Positions 34,575-44,654 of a DNA stretch of 64,000 nucleotides are shown here, in pieces (the first letter of the stretch is position 1; each line of letters begins with the position of its first letter). Below the pieces are notes generated by a model that saw nothing but the letters and a program-made list of their open reading frames with translations, did no database searches and was not told where the DNA came from. Source of the stretch: Burkholderiales bacterium RIFCSPLOWO2_12_FULL_65_40 (GTDB taxonomy: Bacteria; Pseudomonadota; Gammaproteobacteria; Burkholderiales; Burkholderiaceae_C); contig MESL01000051.1 in assembly GCA_001770955.1 (NCBI GenBank), positions 53,885-117,884 on the forward strand, read 5' to 3'. A program made the position numbers and the translations under genes.

Positions 34575-34979
34575 ATGAGCATGCTTGTGAACGTGATTTT
34601 GACGGTCCAGATTCTGACCGCCCTGGGCATGATTGGCCTGATCCTGATCCAGCACGGCAAGGGTGCCGACATGGGGGCTGCATTTGGCAGCGGAAGCTCG
34701 GGCAGCCTGTTTGGTGCCAGCGGCAGTGCCAACTTTCTGTCGCGCACCACGGCCGTTCTGGCCGCCGTCTTTTTTGTCTGCACTCTGGCGCTGGCCTACT
34801 TTGGCAATGCAAGGCCCGCCAGCACTGGAAGCGTGCTTGAAACCCCTGCGGCTGTGGTTCCGGTGGCGCCTGATGCGGGCTCTGCCGCTGCCATTCCGGG
34901 CAATGCCGCGCCTGGCGCTGTTGCGGCTCCGGCAGCCGCACAGGCTGCATCGGAAGCATCGCCAATACCTGCAAAATAA
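34575..34979 (+). CDS. secG: Protein-export membrane protein SecG
   Basis: A 134-residue subunit of the SecYEG translocon. Two membrane helices are seen (residues about 3-25 and 53-75), separated by the conserved loop IQHGKGADMGAAFG and GSSGSLFGASGSANFLSRTT. The C-terminal tail (residues 80-134) is Ala/Pro rich and longer than in E. coli, common in this group. The ATG at 34575 has AGGAG ten bases upstream. It lies between tpiA and tRNA-Leu. Confidence 0.94.
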   Translation: MSMLVNVILTVQILTALGMIGLILIQHGKGADMGAAFGSGSSGSLFGASGSANFLSRTTAVLAAVFFVCTLALAYFGNARPASTGSVLETPAAVVPVAPDAGSAAAIPGNAAPGAVAAPAAAQAASEASPIPAK

Positions 34980-35092
34980 AACCCCATTAAATCTGCTCCC
35001 GAGCCTGGTAACAGGGTTTTTCCGGAGTAGAATCTTGGATTGTCTGGGAAGCCAAAACCACTAGGTTCCTCATGCCACCCAGACAAGACAAA

Positions 35093-35177
35093 GCCGTCGT
35101 GGTGAAATTGGTAGACACGCTATCTTGAGGGGGTAGTGGCGAAAGCTGTGCGAGTTCGAGTCTCGCCGACGGCACCA
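35093..35177 (+). tRNA. tRNA-Leu (anticodon GAG)
   Basis: An 85-base cloverleaf including an encoded CCA. Acceptor arms GCCGTCG (35093-35099) and CGACGGC (35167-35173) pair perfectly. The anticodon stem is CTATC/GGTAG around loop TTGAGGG, giving anticodon GAG at 35127-35129. A long variable arm and the GTTCGAGTC T-loop are present, as in class II tRNAs. E. coli has the same gene (leuU) next to secG. Confidence 0.95.
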
Positions 35178-35254
35178 GACACAAACAGGCCTGTCCGCAT
35201 GTTCCGTCCTGCGGTCATGACGGGCGAGGCTCCAGCGATGAGCGCATCTACAAG

Positions 35255-35614
35255 ATGAACCTCGATCAATATCTCCCCGTCCTCTTGTTCATCTTGGTCG
35301 GCATCGGGGTCGGTATCGTCCCCTTGGCATTGGGCTACATTCTTGGCCCCAATCGCCCGGATGCGGCAAAAAATTCTCCCTACGAGTGTGGTTTTGAAGC
35401 GTTTGAAGACGCGCGCATGAAATTCGATGTGCGCTACTACCTCGTTGCCATCCTGTTCATTCTTTTCGATCTTGAAATCGCCTTTTTGTTCCCCTGGGCT
35501 GTGTCGCTTCAGGAGGTCGGGGTGACGGGCTTTGTGGCGGTGGTGATTTTTCTGGCCGTTCTGGTCGTGGGCTTTGCCTACGAGTGGAAAAAAGGCGCCC
35601 TGGATTGGGAATGA
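35255..35614 (+). CDS. nuoA: NADH-quinone oxidoreductase subunit A
   Basis: A 119-residue membrane subunit of complex I with three helices (about residues 8-30, 62-82 and 90-110). The conserved loop segment '[20 protein letters not shown]' and the [12 protein letters not shown] helix are diagnostic. It is the first gene of a complete 14-gene nuo operon, 77 bases after the tRNA. No distinct promoter was recognised in that gap. Confidence 0.97.
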   Translation: MNLDQYLPVLLFILVGIGVGIVPLALGYILGPNRPDAAKNSPYECGFEAFEDARMKFDVRYYLVAILFILFDLEIAFLFPWAVSLQEVGVTGFVAVVIFLAVLVVGFAYEWKKGALDWE

Positions 35615-35638
35615 CCGGCTTGAACGAGGATTGACGCA

Positions 35639-36118
35639 ATGATTGAAGGCGTGATGAAGGAAGGCTTCATCACCACGAGTTACGACTCGGTGGTGAATTG
35701 GGCCAAAACAGGTTCGCTGTGGCCCATGACCTTTGGCCTGGCCTGCTGTGCAGTGGAAATGATGCATGCGGCCGCAGCGCGCTACGACATTGGCCGCTTT
35801 GGTGCCGAGGTCTTCCGCGCCAGCCCGCGCCAGTCCGATCTGATGATCGTCGCCGGCACCTTGTGCAACAAGATGGCGCCCGCCCTGCGCAAGGTGTACG
35901 ACCAGATGAGCGAGCCACGCTGGGTGCTCTCCATGGGTTCGTGCGCGAACGGCGGTGGCTATTACCACTACAGCTATTCCGTGGTGCGTGGCTGCGATCG
36001 CATCGTGCCGGTGGATGTGTATGTGCCGGGCTGCCCGCCCACGGCCGAAGCGCTGATCTACGGAATCATCCAGTTGCAGCAGAAGATCCGCCGCACCAAC
36101 ACCATTGCGCGTGCCTGA
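35639..36118 (+). CDS. nuoB: NADH-quinone oxidoreductase subunit B
   Basis: A 159-residue peripheral-arm subunit that holds the terminal iron-sulfur cluster N2. The cluster ligands are Cys36-Cys37 ([10 protein letters not shown]), Cys102 (GSCANGGG) and Cys132 ([11 protein letters not shown]). It passes electrons to quinone at the junction with NuoD and NuoH. It lies 24 bases after nuoA and ten bases before nuoC. Confidence 0.97.
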   Translation: MIEGVMKEGFITTSYDSVVNWAKTGSLWPMTFGLACCAVEMMHAAAARYDIGRFGAEVFRASPRQSDLMIVAGTLCNKMAPALRKVYDQMSEPRWVLSMGSCANGGGYYHYSYSVVRGCDRIVPVDVYVPGCPPTAEALIYGIIQLQQKIRRTNTIARA

Positions 36119-36128
36119 AGGGGGTTTC

Positions 36129-36737
36129 ATGACATCTGTTGCCATTCACCCCGAAAAACTCAAGGACACCATCGCGCAGGTACTGGGCGACAAGGCGCGG
36201 GAGGTGCGCGTGGCCCTGGGAGAAGTGACCGTGGTTGTTCCATCCGCGCGTTATCTGGAGGCCATGCAGGCCTTGCGCGATGCGCCCGGCTGCCGCTTCG
36301 AGCAGCTGATGGATCTGTGCGGCATGGATTACTCCACCTACGGCGACCGCGAGCCCGAAGGGTCGCGCTATGGCGTGGTGTCGCATCTCTTGTCGGTCAG
36401 CCTGAACCAACGCGTGCGCGTCAAGGTGTTCTGTCCCGATGATGACTTCCCCGTGGTTCCCTCGGTGACCGAGATCTGGAATTCGGCCGCCTGGTTCGAG
36501 CGCGAGGCGTTCGACTTGTTCGGCATCGTTTTCGATGGCCACAATGACCTGCGCCGCATCCTGACCGACTATGGTTTCATTGGTCACCCGTTCCGCAAGG
36601 ACTTCCCGCTTTCGGGACATGTCGAAATGCGTTACGACGCAGAGCAGCGGCGCGTGGTCTATGAGCCCGTCAGTATCGAGCCGCGCGAGAACACGCCGCG
36701 CATCATCCGCGAAGACAAATACGGAGGCCTGCACTGA
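36129..36737 (+). CDS. nuoC: NADH-quinone oxidoreductase subunit C
   Basis: A 202-residue 30-kDa-type subunit. The ATG at 36129 ([13 protein letters not shown]) is chosen. The family signature is near residue 120: [20 protein letters not shown], followed by [20 protein letters not shown]. It is separate from NuoD, unlike the fused NuoCD of E. coli. It docks between NuoB and NuoD in the peripheral arm. Confidence 0.97.
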   Translation: MTSVAIHPEKLKDTIAQVLGDKAREVRVALGEVTVVVPSARYLEAMQALRDAPGCRFEQLMDLCGMDYSTYGDREPEGSRYGVVSHLLSVSLNQRVRVKVFCPDDDFPVVPSVTEIWNSAAWFEREAFDLFGIVFDGHNDLRRILTDYGFIGHPFRKDFPLSGHVEMRYDAEQRRVVYEPVSIEPRENTPRIIREDKYGGLH

Positions 36738-36762
36738 GGCGCGGCGCCTTTTGCGGTGAACC

Positions 36763-38016
36763 ATGGCTGAAATCAAGAACTATTCCCTGAACTTCGGGCC
36801 GCAGCACCCCGCAGCCCACGGCGTGCTGCGTCTCGTGCTGGAACTCGATGGCGAGGTCGTGCAGCGTGCCGATCCGCACATCGGTCTGCTGCACCGCGCC
36901 ACCGAAAAGCTGGCCGAGCACAAGACCTTCATCCAGTCGCTGCCCTATATGGACCGTCTCGATTACGTGTCCATGATGTGCAACGAGCACGCCTATTGTC
37001 TGGCCATCGAAAAGCTCCTGGGCATCGAGGTGCCGGTGCGCGCGCAGTACATCCGCGTGATGTTCTCCGAGATCACGCGCCTGCTGAACCACCTGATGTG
37101 GCTGGGTTCGCACGGCAATGATTGCGGTAGCTCGACCATCCTGATCTACACCTTCCGCGAGCGCGAAGACCTGTTCGACATGTATGAAGCCGTGTCGGGT
37201 GCACGCATGCATGCGGCCTATTTCCGTCCCGGCGGTGTGTACCGCGATCTTCCTGACTCGATGCCTCAGTACAAGGCGAGCAAGGTGCGCAATGCCAAGT
37301 CGCTGGAGGCGCGCAATGAAAACCGCAAGGGTTCACTGCTCGACTTCATTGAAGACTTCACCAGGCGTTTTCCTGGCTACGTGGACGAATACGAAACCCT
37401 GCTGACCGACAACCGGATCTGGAAGCAGCGGACGGTCGGCATCGGTGTGGTTTCGCCCGAGCGTGCCCTCAATTTGGGCATGACGGGCCCCATGCTGCGC
37501 GGTTCCGGTATTGCCTGGGATCTGCGCAAGACACAGCCCTACGATGTCTATGACCGCGTGGATTTCGACATTCCCGTGGGCAAGACCGGCGACTGCTACG
37601 ACCGCTACCTGGTGCGTGTGCAGGAAATGCGCGAATCCAACCGCATCATCAAGCAGTGCGTCGACTGGTTGCGTGCCAACCCGGGCCCCGTGATCACCGA
37701 CAACCACAAGGTGGCACCGCCGGATCGCCAGTCCATGAAGACGAACATGGAAGAGCTGATCCACCATTTCAAGCTGTTCACCGAGGGCTTCCATGTGCCC
37801 GAAGGTGAAGCCTATGCCGCGGTGGAGCATCCCAAGGGCGAGTTTGGCATCTACCTCGTGAGCGATGGTGCCAACAAGCCCTATCGCCTGAAGATCCGCG
37901 CGCCGGGTTTTGTGCATCTGGCCACGCTGGATGAAATGGCCCGTGGTCACATGCTGGCCGACGTGGTCGCCATCATCGGCACCATGGATATCGTGTTCGG
38001 AGAGATTGACCGATGA
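36763..38016 (+). CDS. nuoD: NADH-quinone oxidoreductase subunit D
   Basis: A 417-residue 49-kDa-type subunit that forms the quinone site with NuoB. The start shows [20 protein letters not shown] with the conserved His pair. [13 protein letters not shown] near residue 43 and the C-terminal DIVFGEIDR are typical. Its stop overlaps the nuoE start by four bases. Confidence 0.97.
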   Translation: MAEIKNYSLNFGPQHPAAHGVLRLVLELDGEVVQRADPHIGLLHRATEKLAEHKTFIQSLPYMDRLDYVSMMCNEHAYCLAIEKLLGIEVPVRAQYIRVMFSEITRLLNHLMWLGSHGNDCGSSTILIYTFREREDLFDMYEAVSGARMHAAYFRPGGVYRDLPDSMPQYKASKVRNAKSLEARNENRKGSLLDFIEDFTRRFPGYVDEYETLLTDNRIWKQRTVGIGVVSPERALNLGMTGPMLRGSGIAWDLRKTQPYDVYDRVDFDIPVGKTGDCYDRYLVRVQEMRESNRIIKQCVDWLRANPGPVITDNHKVAPPDRQSMKTNMEELIHHFKLFTEGFHVPEGEAYAAVEHPKGEFGIYLVSDGANKPYRLKIRAPGFVHLATLDEMARGHMLADVVAIIGTMDIVFGEIDR

Positions 38017-38504
38017 TTTCTGAAGCGACCAAGGCGCGCTTTGCGCGCGAAGTGGCCAAGTACCCGGCCGAACAGAAGCAGTCTGCCGTCATGGCCTGCC
38101 TCGCCATCGTGCAGCAGGAGCAGGGCCATGTGAGCGAGGCCAGCGAGGCGGGCATTGCCGAATATCTGGGCATGCCGCAGATCGCCGTCCATGAAGTGAC
38201 GACCTTCTACAACATGTACAACCAGCATGCGGTGGGCAAGTACAAGCTCAACGTCTGCACCAACCTGCCTTGCCTGCTGCGTGATGGCGGCAAGGCGCTG
38301 GAGCACCTCGAGCACAAGCTCGGCATCTCCATGGGCGAAACCACGCCGGATGGCCTGTTCACCCTGCAGCAATGCGAGTGCCTGGGCGCTTGTGCCGACG
38401 CGCCGGTGATGCTGGTCAACGACCGCAACATGTGCAGCTTCATGAGCAACGAAAAACTCGATCAACTGGTCGACAGTCTGCGCGCAGTGGAGGGCAAGCA
38501 ATGA
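38013..38504 (+). CDS. nuoE: NADH-quinone oxidoreductase subunit E
   Basis: A 163-residue 24-kDa-type subunit of the NADH dehydrogenase module. It holds a [2Fe-2S] cluster (N1a) through Cys82, Cys87 (CTNLPC), Cys123 and Cys127 (CECLGAC). It is thioredoxin-like in fold. It overlaps nuoD and nuoF by four bases each, consistent with coupled translation and assembly. Confidence 0.97.
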   Translation: MISEATKARFAREVAKYPAEQKQSAVMACLAIVQQEQGHVSEASEAGIAEYLGMPQIAVHEVTTFYNMYNQHAVGKYKLNVCTNLPCLLRDGGKALEHLEHKLGISMGETTPDGLFTLQQCECLGACADAPVMLVNDRNMCSFMSNEKLDQLVDSLRAVEGKQ

Positions 38505-39856
38505 CCACGGCGGCACAGGTGCTTTCCCAGTTCCAGGCGGCAGGCGTCGAAACCTGTTTCCACGACCGTCACATTACTCCGCAGATCTATGCGGACCTCA
38601 ATGGCTCCAACTGGAGCATCAAGGACTATGAAGCGCGCGGCGGCTACCAGGCGCTTCGCACCATCCTGGGCAAGGATGGCGGTGAAGGCCTGAGTCAGGA
38701 TCAGGTGATTGCCACCGTCAAGGAATCGGGTCTGCGTGGTCGCGGAGGCGCAGGCTTCCCCACGGGTCTGAAGTGGAGTTTCATGCCCCGCCAGTTCCCG
38801 GGCCAGAAGTACCTGGTGTGCAACTCCGACGAGGGTGAGCCCGGTACCTGCAAGGACCGCGACATCCTGATGTACAACCCGCATATCGTGATTGAGGGCA
38901 TGATCATTGCTGCCTACGCGATGGGCATCACGGTCGGGTACAACTACATCCACGGTGAAATCTTCCAGGTCTACGAACGTTTCGAGGCCGCTCTGGATGA
39001 AGCGCGCGCGGCGGGCTACCTGGGTGACGGCATCCTGGGCTCGGGTTTCAGCTTCCAGCTGCACGCCCACCATGGCTTTGGCGCCTACATTTGCGGCGAG
39101 GAAACCGCGTTGCTTGAATCGCTGGAGGGCAAGAAGGGCCAGCCGCGTTTCAAGCCGCCGTTCCCGGCCAGTTTTGGTCTGTACGGCAAGCCCACCACCA
39201 TCAACAACACCGAGACGTTCGCTGCGGTTCCATGGATCATCCGCAATGGTGGCGCGGCATACCTGGCGTGCGGCAAACCCAACAATGGCGGCACCAAGAT
39301 CTTCTCGGTCAGCGGTGACGTGGAGCGCCCTGGCAACTACGAGATCCCGCTGGGTACGCCCTTTTCAAAGCTGCTGGAGCTGGCCGGTGGCGTGCGCAAG
39401 GGCCGTCAGCTCAAGGCCGTGATTCCTGGTGGATCGTCCTCGCCAGTGTTGCCATCGTCGATCATCATGGAATGCACCATGGACTATGACTCGATCGCCA
39501 AGGCGGGTTCCATGCTGGGCTCGGGCGCAGTCATCGTCATGGACGACAGCCGCTGCATGGTCGAGTCGCTCAAGCGCCTGTCGTACTTCTACATGCACGA
39601 GTCCTGCGGTCAGTGCACGCCTTGCCGTGAAGGCACAGGTTGGCTTTGGCGCCTGGTCGATCGCATCCATCGCGGTGAAGGCCGTCCTGCAGACATGGAT
39701 GTGCTTGACTCCGTGGCCAGCAACATCATGGGGCGCACCATCTGTGCCTTGGGCGATGCGGCAGCCATGCCGGTGCGCGCCATGATCAAGCACTACCGGC
39801 ACGAATTCGAGGCGATGATCCGCAAACCGAACCCTCAGGCCGCAGCTTCTGCCTGA
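38501..39856 (+). CDS. nuoF: NADH-quinone oxidoreductase subunit F
   Basis: A 451-residue 51-kDa-type subunit that binds NADH, FMN and a [4Fe-4S] cluster (N3). The nucleotide loop [13 protein letters not shown] is near residue 80. Cluster ligands are Cys369, Cys372 and Cys375 ([11 protein letters not shown]) and Cys415 (TICALGD). The ATG at 38501 overlaps the nuoE stop. NADH is oxidised here. Confidence 0.97.
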   Translation: MTTAAQVLSQFQAAGVETCFHDRHITPQIYADLNGSNWSIKDYEARGGYQALRTILGKDGGEGLSQDQVIATVKESGLRGRGGAGFPTGLKWSFMPRQFPGQKYLVCNSDEGEPGTCKDRDILMYNPHIVIEGMIIAAYAMGITVGYNYIHGEIFQVYERFEAALDEARAAGYLGDGILGSGFSFQLHAHHGFGAYICGEETALLESLEGKKGQPRFKPPFPASFGLYGKPTTINNTETFAAVPWIIRNGGAAYLACGKPNNGGTKIFSVSGDVERPGNYEIPLGTPFSKLLELAGGVRKGRQLKAVIPGGSSSPVLPSSIIMECTMDYDSIAKAGSMLGSGAVIVMDDSRCMVESLKRLSYFYMHESCGQCTPCREGTGWLWRLVDRIHRGEGRPADMDVLDSVASNIMGRTICALGDAAAMPVRAMIKHYRHEFEAMIRKPNPQAAASA

Positions 39857-39871
39857 TCGCGAGAAAAGCAT

Positions 39872-42010
39872 ATGGTTGAAATTGAACTTGACGGTCAGAA
39901 AGTGGAAGTAGCCGCCGGCAGCATGGTGATGCACGCCGCTGAGAAGGCCGGTACCTACATTCCGCACTTCTGTTACCACAAGAAGCTCTCCATCGCCGCC
40001 AGCTGCCGTATGTGCCTGGTGGAGGTCGAGAAGGCTCCCAAGCCCATGCCCGCCTGCGCCACACCGGTGACGCAGGGCATGGTGGTGCGCACCAAGAGCG
40101 ACAAGGCCATCCAGGCCCAGAAGTCGGTCATGGAGTTCCTGCTCATCAACCACCCGCTGGACTGCCCGATCTGTGATCAGGGCGGCGAGTGCCAGTTGCA
40201 GGATCTGGCCGTGGGTTACGGTGCCTCCTCGTCCCGCTACGAAGAAGAAAAACGCGTCGTCCCGGTGAAAGATGTCGGTCCGCTGATCTCCATGCAGGAG
40301 ATGTCGCGTTGCATCCACTGCACCCGTTGCGTGCGCTTTGGCCAGGAAGTCGCCGGCGTCATGGAACTGGGAATGATCCACCGTGGCGAGCACGCCGAAA
40401 TCACCACGGTGACGGGCGAGACCATCGATTCCGAACTCTCGGGCAACATGATCGATATCTGCCCTGTTGGTGCACTCACCAGCAAGCCTTTCCGCTACAG
40501 CGCCCGGACCTGGGAGCTGTCGCGCCGCAAGTCCGTCAGTCCACACGACTCCACGGGCTCCAATCTCATCGTCCAGGTCAAGAACCACAAAGTCATGCGT
40601 GTCCTGCCGTTCGAGAACGAGGACATCAACGAGTGCTGGATCGCCGACCGCGACCGCTTCTCGTATGAAGCCCTGAACGGCGAAGAGCGTCTGCAACGCC
40701 CCATGCTCAAACAGGGCGGCCAGTGGATCGAAGTCGACTGGCAGACTGCTCTCGAATACGTGGTCAACGGCTTGCAATGCCTCAAGAAGGAAAAGGGCGC
40801 CAACAGCATCGGTGCCTTGGTGAGTCCGCACAGCACGCTCGAAGAGCTCTACCTGGCCGGCGCCCTCGTGCGCGGCCTGGGCAGCAACAATATCGATTAC
40901 CGCCTGCGCAATGCCGAGTTCGCGGCCGCCCCTGGCGTGCGCTGGTTGGGTCGCTCCATCGCTTCCCTGTCCACACTGCAGTCCGTGCTCGTCGTGGGCT
41001 CCAATCTGCGCAAGGATCATCCCCTGTTCGCGCAGCGCATCCGCCAAGCCGCCCGCAAGGGCTGCGTGGTCATGTCTGTCAACTCTGTGGTGCGGGACTG
41101 GGCTATGCCTGTGGCGCAAACACTGGTGTCCGCACCGGGAGCCTGGACACAGGCACTGGCCGATGTGGCCGCCGCCGTGGCCCAAGAGAAGGGCGTGCAG
41201 GCTCCCGTGGCTTCGGGTCAGGCAAGCAATGAAGCGGCGCGTGCCATCGCGGTTGCTCTGCTGGCCGGGGAGCAAAAGGCCGTGCTGCTTGGCAACGCCG
41301 CAGCGCACCATGCCCAGGCTTCAAGCCTGTTGGCCTTGGCCCAATGGATCGCCGAACAGACCGGAGCCAGCGTCGGTTACCTCACCGAAGCCGCCAACAC
41401 GGTGGGCGCACAGTGGGTGAAGGCCGTGCCTGGCCAGGGTGGCTTGAATGCCGCCGAGATGCTGGCGGGTGGCCTCAAGGGCGTCATCCTGCTGAACACC
41501 GAGCCGGTGCTCGACAGCGCAGCCGGAGTCAAGGCCGCGGAGGCACTGGCCCAGGCCGAAATGGTGGTGACCTTGAGCCCGTTCAAGACCAACTTGGAAT
41601 TCAGCGACGTGCTGCTGCCCATTGCACCGTTCACTGAAACCTCCGGCAGCTTCGTCAACGCCGAAGGGCGCCTGCAGAGTTTCCATGCTGTCGTGCGTCC
41701 GCTGGGCGAAACCCGTCCTGCCTGGAAGGTGTTGCGTGTGCTGGCCAATCTACTCGATCTGCAGGGATTCGATTTTGAAACCTCGCAGGATGTCTTGTCC
41801 AAAGCGACCGGAGTACCGGCGGGCCAGGTGCAGTCCGTGCCGGCTGAACTGCTCGACAACCGCACAGCGGTGGTTCCGCAAGCCGCAGCCTCGGGCGCTG
41901 CCGATCCGGTGGTGGCTTCCATCTACCAGCTCGATGGTCTGGTGCGGCGTTCCACCTCGTTGCAGTTGACCGCCGATGCCCGTCTGGCGCGTGAAGGAGC
42001 GGCAGCATGA
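39872..42010 (+). CDS. nuoG: NADH-quinone oxidoreductase subunit G
   Basis: A 712-residue 75-kDa-type subunit with a ferredoxin-like N-terminus. [2Fe-2S] ligands are Cys34, Cys45, Cys48 and Cys62. His94, Cys98, Cys101 and Cys107 ([14 protein letters not shown]) bind the His-ligated cluster. Cys147, Cys150, Cys153 and Cys197 bind the next [4Fe-4S] cluster. The rest is a molybdopterin-oxidoreductase-like domain that has no cofactor in complex I. The extra N7 cluster motif of some bacteria is not evident. The stop overlaps nuoH. Confidence 0.96.
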   Translation: MVEIELDGQKVEVAAGSMVMHAAEKAGTYIPHFCYHKKLSIAASCRMCLVEVEKAPKPMPACATPVTQGMVVRTKSDKAIQAQKSVMEFLLINHPLDCPICDQGGECQLQDLAVGYGASSSRYEEEKRVVPVKDVGPLISMQEMSRCIHCTRCVRFGQEVAGVMELGMIHRGEHAEITTVTGETIDSELSGNMIDICPVGALTSKPFRYSARTWELSRRKSVSPHDSTGSNLIVQVKNHKVMRVLPFENEDINECWIADRDRFSYEALNGEERLQRPMLKQGGQWIEVDWQTALEYVVNGLQCLKKEKGANSIGALVSPHSTLEELYLAGALVRGLGSNNIDYRLRNAEFAAAPGVRWLGRSIASLSTLQSVLVVGSNLRKDHPLFAQRIRQAARKGCVVMSVNSVVRDWAMPVAQTLVSAPGAWTQALADVAAAVAQEKGVQAPVASGQASNEAARAIAVALLAGEQKAVLLGNAAAHHAQASSLLALAQWIAEQTGASVGYLTEAANTVGAQWVKAVPGQGGLNAAEMLAGGLKGVILLNTEPVLDSAAGVKAAEALAQAEMVVTLSPFKTNLEFSDVLLPIAPFTETSGSFVNAEGRLQSFHAVVRPLGETRPAWKVLRVLANLLDLQGFDFETSQDVLSKATGVPAGQVQSVPAELLDNRTAVVPQAAASGAADPVVASIYQLDGLVRRSTSLQLTADARLAREGAAA

Positions 42011-43083
42011 TCGACGCGATCTACAACTTTGGCTTGAACCTGCTCGCTCAGGGCTGGTGGACTGGCACTGTCTGGCCTGTTCTCTGGATCCTGATCAAGA
42101 TCGTCGTGGTGTTGCTGCCTCTGATGGGGGCCGTCGCGTACCTGACACTGTGGGAGCGCAAACTCCTGGGCTTCATGCAGGTCCGCCATGGTCCCAACCG
42201 TGTGGGGCCTCTGGGCCTGCTGCAACCGATTGCGGATGCGGTCAAGCTGTTGACCAAGGAAATCATTCAGCCCTCGGCCGCAGCCAAGGGATTGTTTGTG
42301 CTGGGTCCGGTGATGGCCATCATGCCTGCATTGGCTGCCTGGGTGGTGATTCCCTTCGGCCCCGAGATGGCCCTGACCAATGTCAACGCTGGTCTGTTGC
42401 TGCTGATGGCGATCACGTCCATTGAGGTGTATGGCGTGATCATCGCCGGCTGGGCCTCGAACTCGAAGTACGCATTCCTTGGTGCCATGCGTGCTTCCGC
42501 GCAGATGGTCAGCTATGAAATCGCCATGGGTTTCTGTTTCCTGGTCGTGATCATGGTCACGGGCAGCATGAACCTCACAGAGATTGTCACCAGCCAGGCG
42601 CGTGGAACGTTTGCCGGAATGGGCCTGTCGTTCCTGTCCTGGAACTGGCTCCCGCTGCTGCCTATCTTCATCGTCTACCTGATCTCCAGCGTTGCCGAAA
42701 CCAATCGGCATCCGTTCGACGTGGTGGAAGGCGAGGCCGAGATCGTGGCCGGCCACATGGTCGAGTATTCGGGCATGGGCTTTGCCATCTTCTTCCTGGC
42801 GGAATACGCCAGCATGTGGCTGGTTTCCATTGTCGCGGTGATCATGTTCCTGGGAGGGTGGTTGTCTCCAGTCGCCGCGCTGGACTTCATTCCGGGCTGG
42901 ATCTGGCTGGGTATCAAGACCTTTGTTGTGGTCTCCATGTTCATCTGGATTCGCGCCACCTTCCCCCGGTTCCGTTACGACCAGATCATGCGTCTGGGCT
43001 GGAAGATCTTCATTCCGGTCACCTTGGTGTGGCTGCTCATCGTCGGGGGCTGGTTGCTCTCGCCGTGGAATATCTGGAAATAA
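42007..43083 (+). CDS. nuoH: NADH-quinone oxidoreductase subunit H
   Basis: A 358-residue membrane subunit with eight or nine helices at the foot of the quinone channel. Family motifs are [20 protein letters not shown] near residue 50, [12 protein letters not shown] near residue 77 and the loop [20 protein letters not shown] near residue 235. The ATG overlaps the nuoG stop, and nuoI follows after 15 bases. Confidence 0.97.
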   Translation: MIDAIYNFGLNLLAQGWWTGTVWPVLWILIKIVVVLLPLMGAVAYLTLWERKLLGFMQVRHGPNRVGPLGLLQPIADAVKLLTKEIIQPSAAAKGLFVLGPVMAIMPALAAWVVIPFGPEMALTNVNAGLLLLMAITSIEVYGVIIAGWASNSKYAFLGAMRASAQMVSYEIAMGFCFLVVIMVTGSMNLTEIVTSQARGTFAGMGLSFLSWNWLPLLPIFIVYLISSVAETNRHPFDVVEGEAEIVAGHMVEYSGMGFAIFFLAEYASMWLVSIVAVIMFLGGWLSPVAALDFIPGWIWLGIKTFVVVSMFIWIRATFPRFRYDQIMRLGWKIFIPVTLVWLLIVGGWLLSPWNIWK

Positions 43084-43098
43084 AGCGGGGACTCACGA

Positions 43099-43608
43099 AT
43101 GGCTGCCGTAGCTGCTGCATCTTTTTCTCTCCGGGACTTCTTCAAGAGTTTCCTGCTGGTTGAGCTCGTCAAGGGTATGACCCTGACCGGCCGCTATGCC
43201 TTCCGCCGCAAGGTCACGGTGCAATTCCCCGAGGAAAAAACACCGGTTTCGCCGCGTTTCCGTGGATTGCACGCGCTGCGTCGTTACGACAATGGCGAAG
43301 AGCGCTGCATCGCCTGCAAACTGTGCGAGGCCGTCTGCCCGGCCATGGCGATCACCATCGAATCGGATGTGCGTGAGGACGGTTCGCGTCGCACCACGCG
43401 CTATGACATCGACCTGACCAAATGCATCTTCTGTGGATTCTGCGAGGAGAGCTGCCCCGTCGATTCGATCGTCGAGACGCAGATTTTTGAGTACCACGGC
43501 GAAAAGCGCGGTGACCTGTACTTCACCAAGGATATGTTGCTGGCCGTTGGTGACCGATATGAAGGCGAAATTGCTGCTGCCAAAGCGGCAGACGCCAAAT
43601 ATCGCTGA
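43099..43608 (+). CDS. nuoI: NADH-quinone oxidoreductase subunit I
   Basis: A 169-residue subunit with two [4Fe-4S] ferredoxin motifs. The first is Cys70, Cys73, Cys76 and Cys80 ([12 protein letters not shown]) and the second is Cys109, Cys112, Cys115 and Cys119 ([12 protein letters not shown]). They carry clusters N6a and N6b between NuoG and NuoB. An N-terminal amphipathic helix ([19 protein letters not shown]) probably lies on the membrane. Confidence 0.97.
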   Translation: MAAVAAASFSLRDFFKSFLLVELVKGMTLTGRYAFRRKVTVQFPEEKTPVSPRFRGLHALRRYDNGEERCIACKLCEAVCPAMAITIESDVREDGSRRTTRYDIDLTKCIFCGFCEESCPVDSIVETQIFEYHGEKRGDLYFTKDMLLAVGDRYEGEIAAAKAADAKYR

Positions 43609-43653
43609 AACCGGCCCGAATCCTTCAGCCAGACCTCTACAAAGAACCGATTC

Positions 43654-44322
43654 ATGGACGCCAAGACTGGTTTTTTCTATCTGTTCTCGGTCGTGCTGCT
43701 CTATGCAGCCTTCCGGGTGATTTCAGCGCGCAATCCAGTGCACGCGGTGTTGCACCTGATTCTTGCGTTTTCGCAGGCCTCGGGCCTGTGGTTCCTGCTC
43801 AAGGCGGAGTTTCTGGCGATTGTGCTGGTGCTCGTGTACCTTGGAGCGGTGATGGTGCTGTTCCTCTTCGTGGTGATGATGCTCGATATTGATGTCGAGG
43901 GTATGCGCAAGGGTTTCTGGAAGCACTTCCCCCTGGCGGCGACTGTCGGGGCGTTGATTGCGCTCGAAATGGCTGCGGTCCTGATGGGAGGTTTCCGCAG
44001 TGTCGAGGAGCCCAAGGTGCTGGCGGCCATGGTGGATGCGGCAGGTAACCCCGTGGCGTTTTCCAACGCCAAGGCACTGGGTGTCCTGATGTACACCCGT
44101 TACCTCTATCCGGTCGAGATCGCTGCCGTGATTCTGCTCGTGGCCATGATTGCCGCGATTGCATTGACCTTGCGAAGCCGCAAGGACAGCAAGGCCATCA
44201 ATCCTTCGGAGCAGATCCGGGTGCGCGCAGCAGACCGGATGCAGATCTTGAAGGTGGCCGCGACACAAAAAGCACCTGAAGCAGCCCCGGTCGAGGCTGT
44301 AGCCGAGGAGAAAAAAGCATGA
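43654..44322 (+). CDS. nuoJ: NADH-quinone oxidoreductase subunit J
   Basis: A 222-residue membrane subunit with five hydrophobic segments. The segment [20 protein letters not shown] near residue 59 is the conserved third helix involved in coupling. The C-terminal tail (residues about 185-222) is Ala/Glu/Lys rich. It lies 45 bases after nuoI, the widest gap in the operon, and overlaps nuoK by four bases. Confidence 0.95.
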   Translation: MDAKTGFFYLFSVVLLYAAFRVISARNPVHAVLHLILAFSQASGLWFLLKAEFLAIVLVLVYLGAVMVLFLFVVMMLDIDVEGMRKGFWKHFPLAATVGALIALEMAAVLMGGFRSVEEPKVLAAMVDAAGNPVAFSNAKALGVLMYTRYLYPVEIAAVILLVAMIAAIALTLRSRKDSKAINPSEQIRVRAADRMQILKVAATQKAPEAAPVEAVAEEKKA

Positions 44323-44627
44323 CGCCCACGCTGGGACATTTCTTGACGGTGGGGGCAATGCTGTTTGCCCTTGCCGTGATCGGGATTTTCCTGAATCGCA
44401 AGAACATCATCGTTCTGCTGATGGCCATCGAGCTCATGCTGTTGGCCGTGAACATGAATTTCGTCGCTTTTTCGCATTATCTGGGTGACATGCATGGACA
44501 GGTATTCGTGTTCTTCATCCTGACCGTTGCCGCGGCTGAGTCAGCCATCGGCCTGGCCATTCTGGTGCTGCTGTTCCGCAACAAGTCCAGCATCGATGCG
44601 CAAGCCCTCGACACCCTTCAGGGTTGA
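44319..44627 (+). CDS. nuoK: NADH-quinone oxidoreductase subunit K
   Basis: A 102-residue membrane subunit with three helices. Conserved buried glutamates lie in [17 protein letters not shown] near residue 32 and in [17 protein letters not shown] near residue 67. It belongs to the E-channel of the proton path. It overlaps nuoJ and precedes nuoL by 27 bases. Confidence 0.96.
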   Translation: MTPTLGHFLTVGAMLFALAVIGIFLNRKNIIVLLMAIELMLLAVNMNFVAFSHYLGDMHGQVFVFFILTVAAAESAIGLAILVLLFRNKSSIDAQALDTLQG

Positions 44628-44654
44628 GTCTCCGGACATGCAAGGTTCTCTACA

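Noticed and set aside
34980..35060. Rho-independent terminator after secG (CCTG-GTAA-CAGG then GTTTTT)
   Set aside because: The stem has only four pairs and the T-run is short; too weak to list as a feature.
39365..41311. 648-codon - strand frame opposite nuoF/nuoG
   Set aside because: It spans two conserved genes in antisense and has no recognisable domain.
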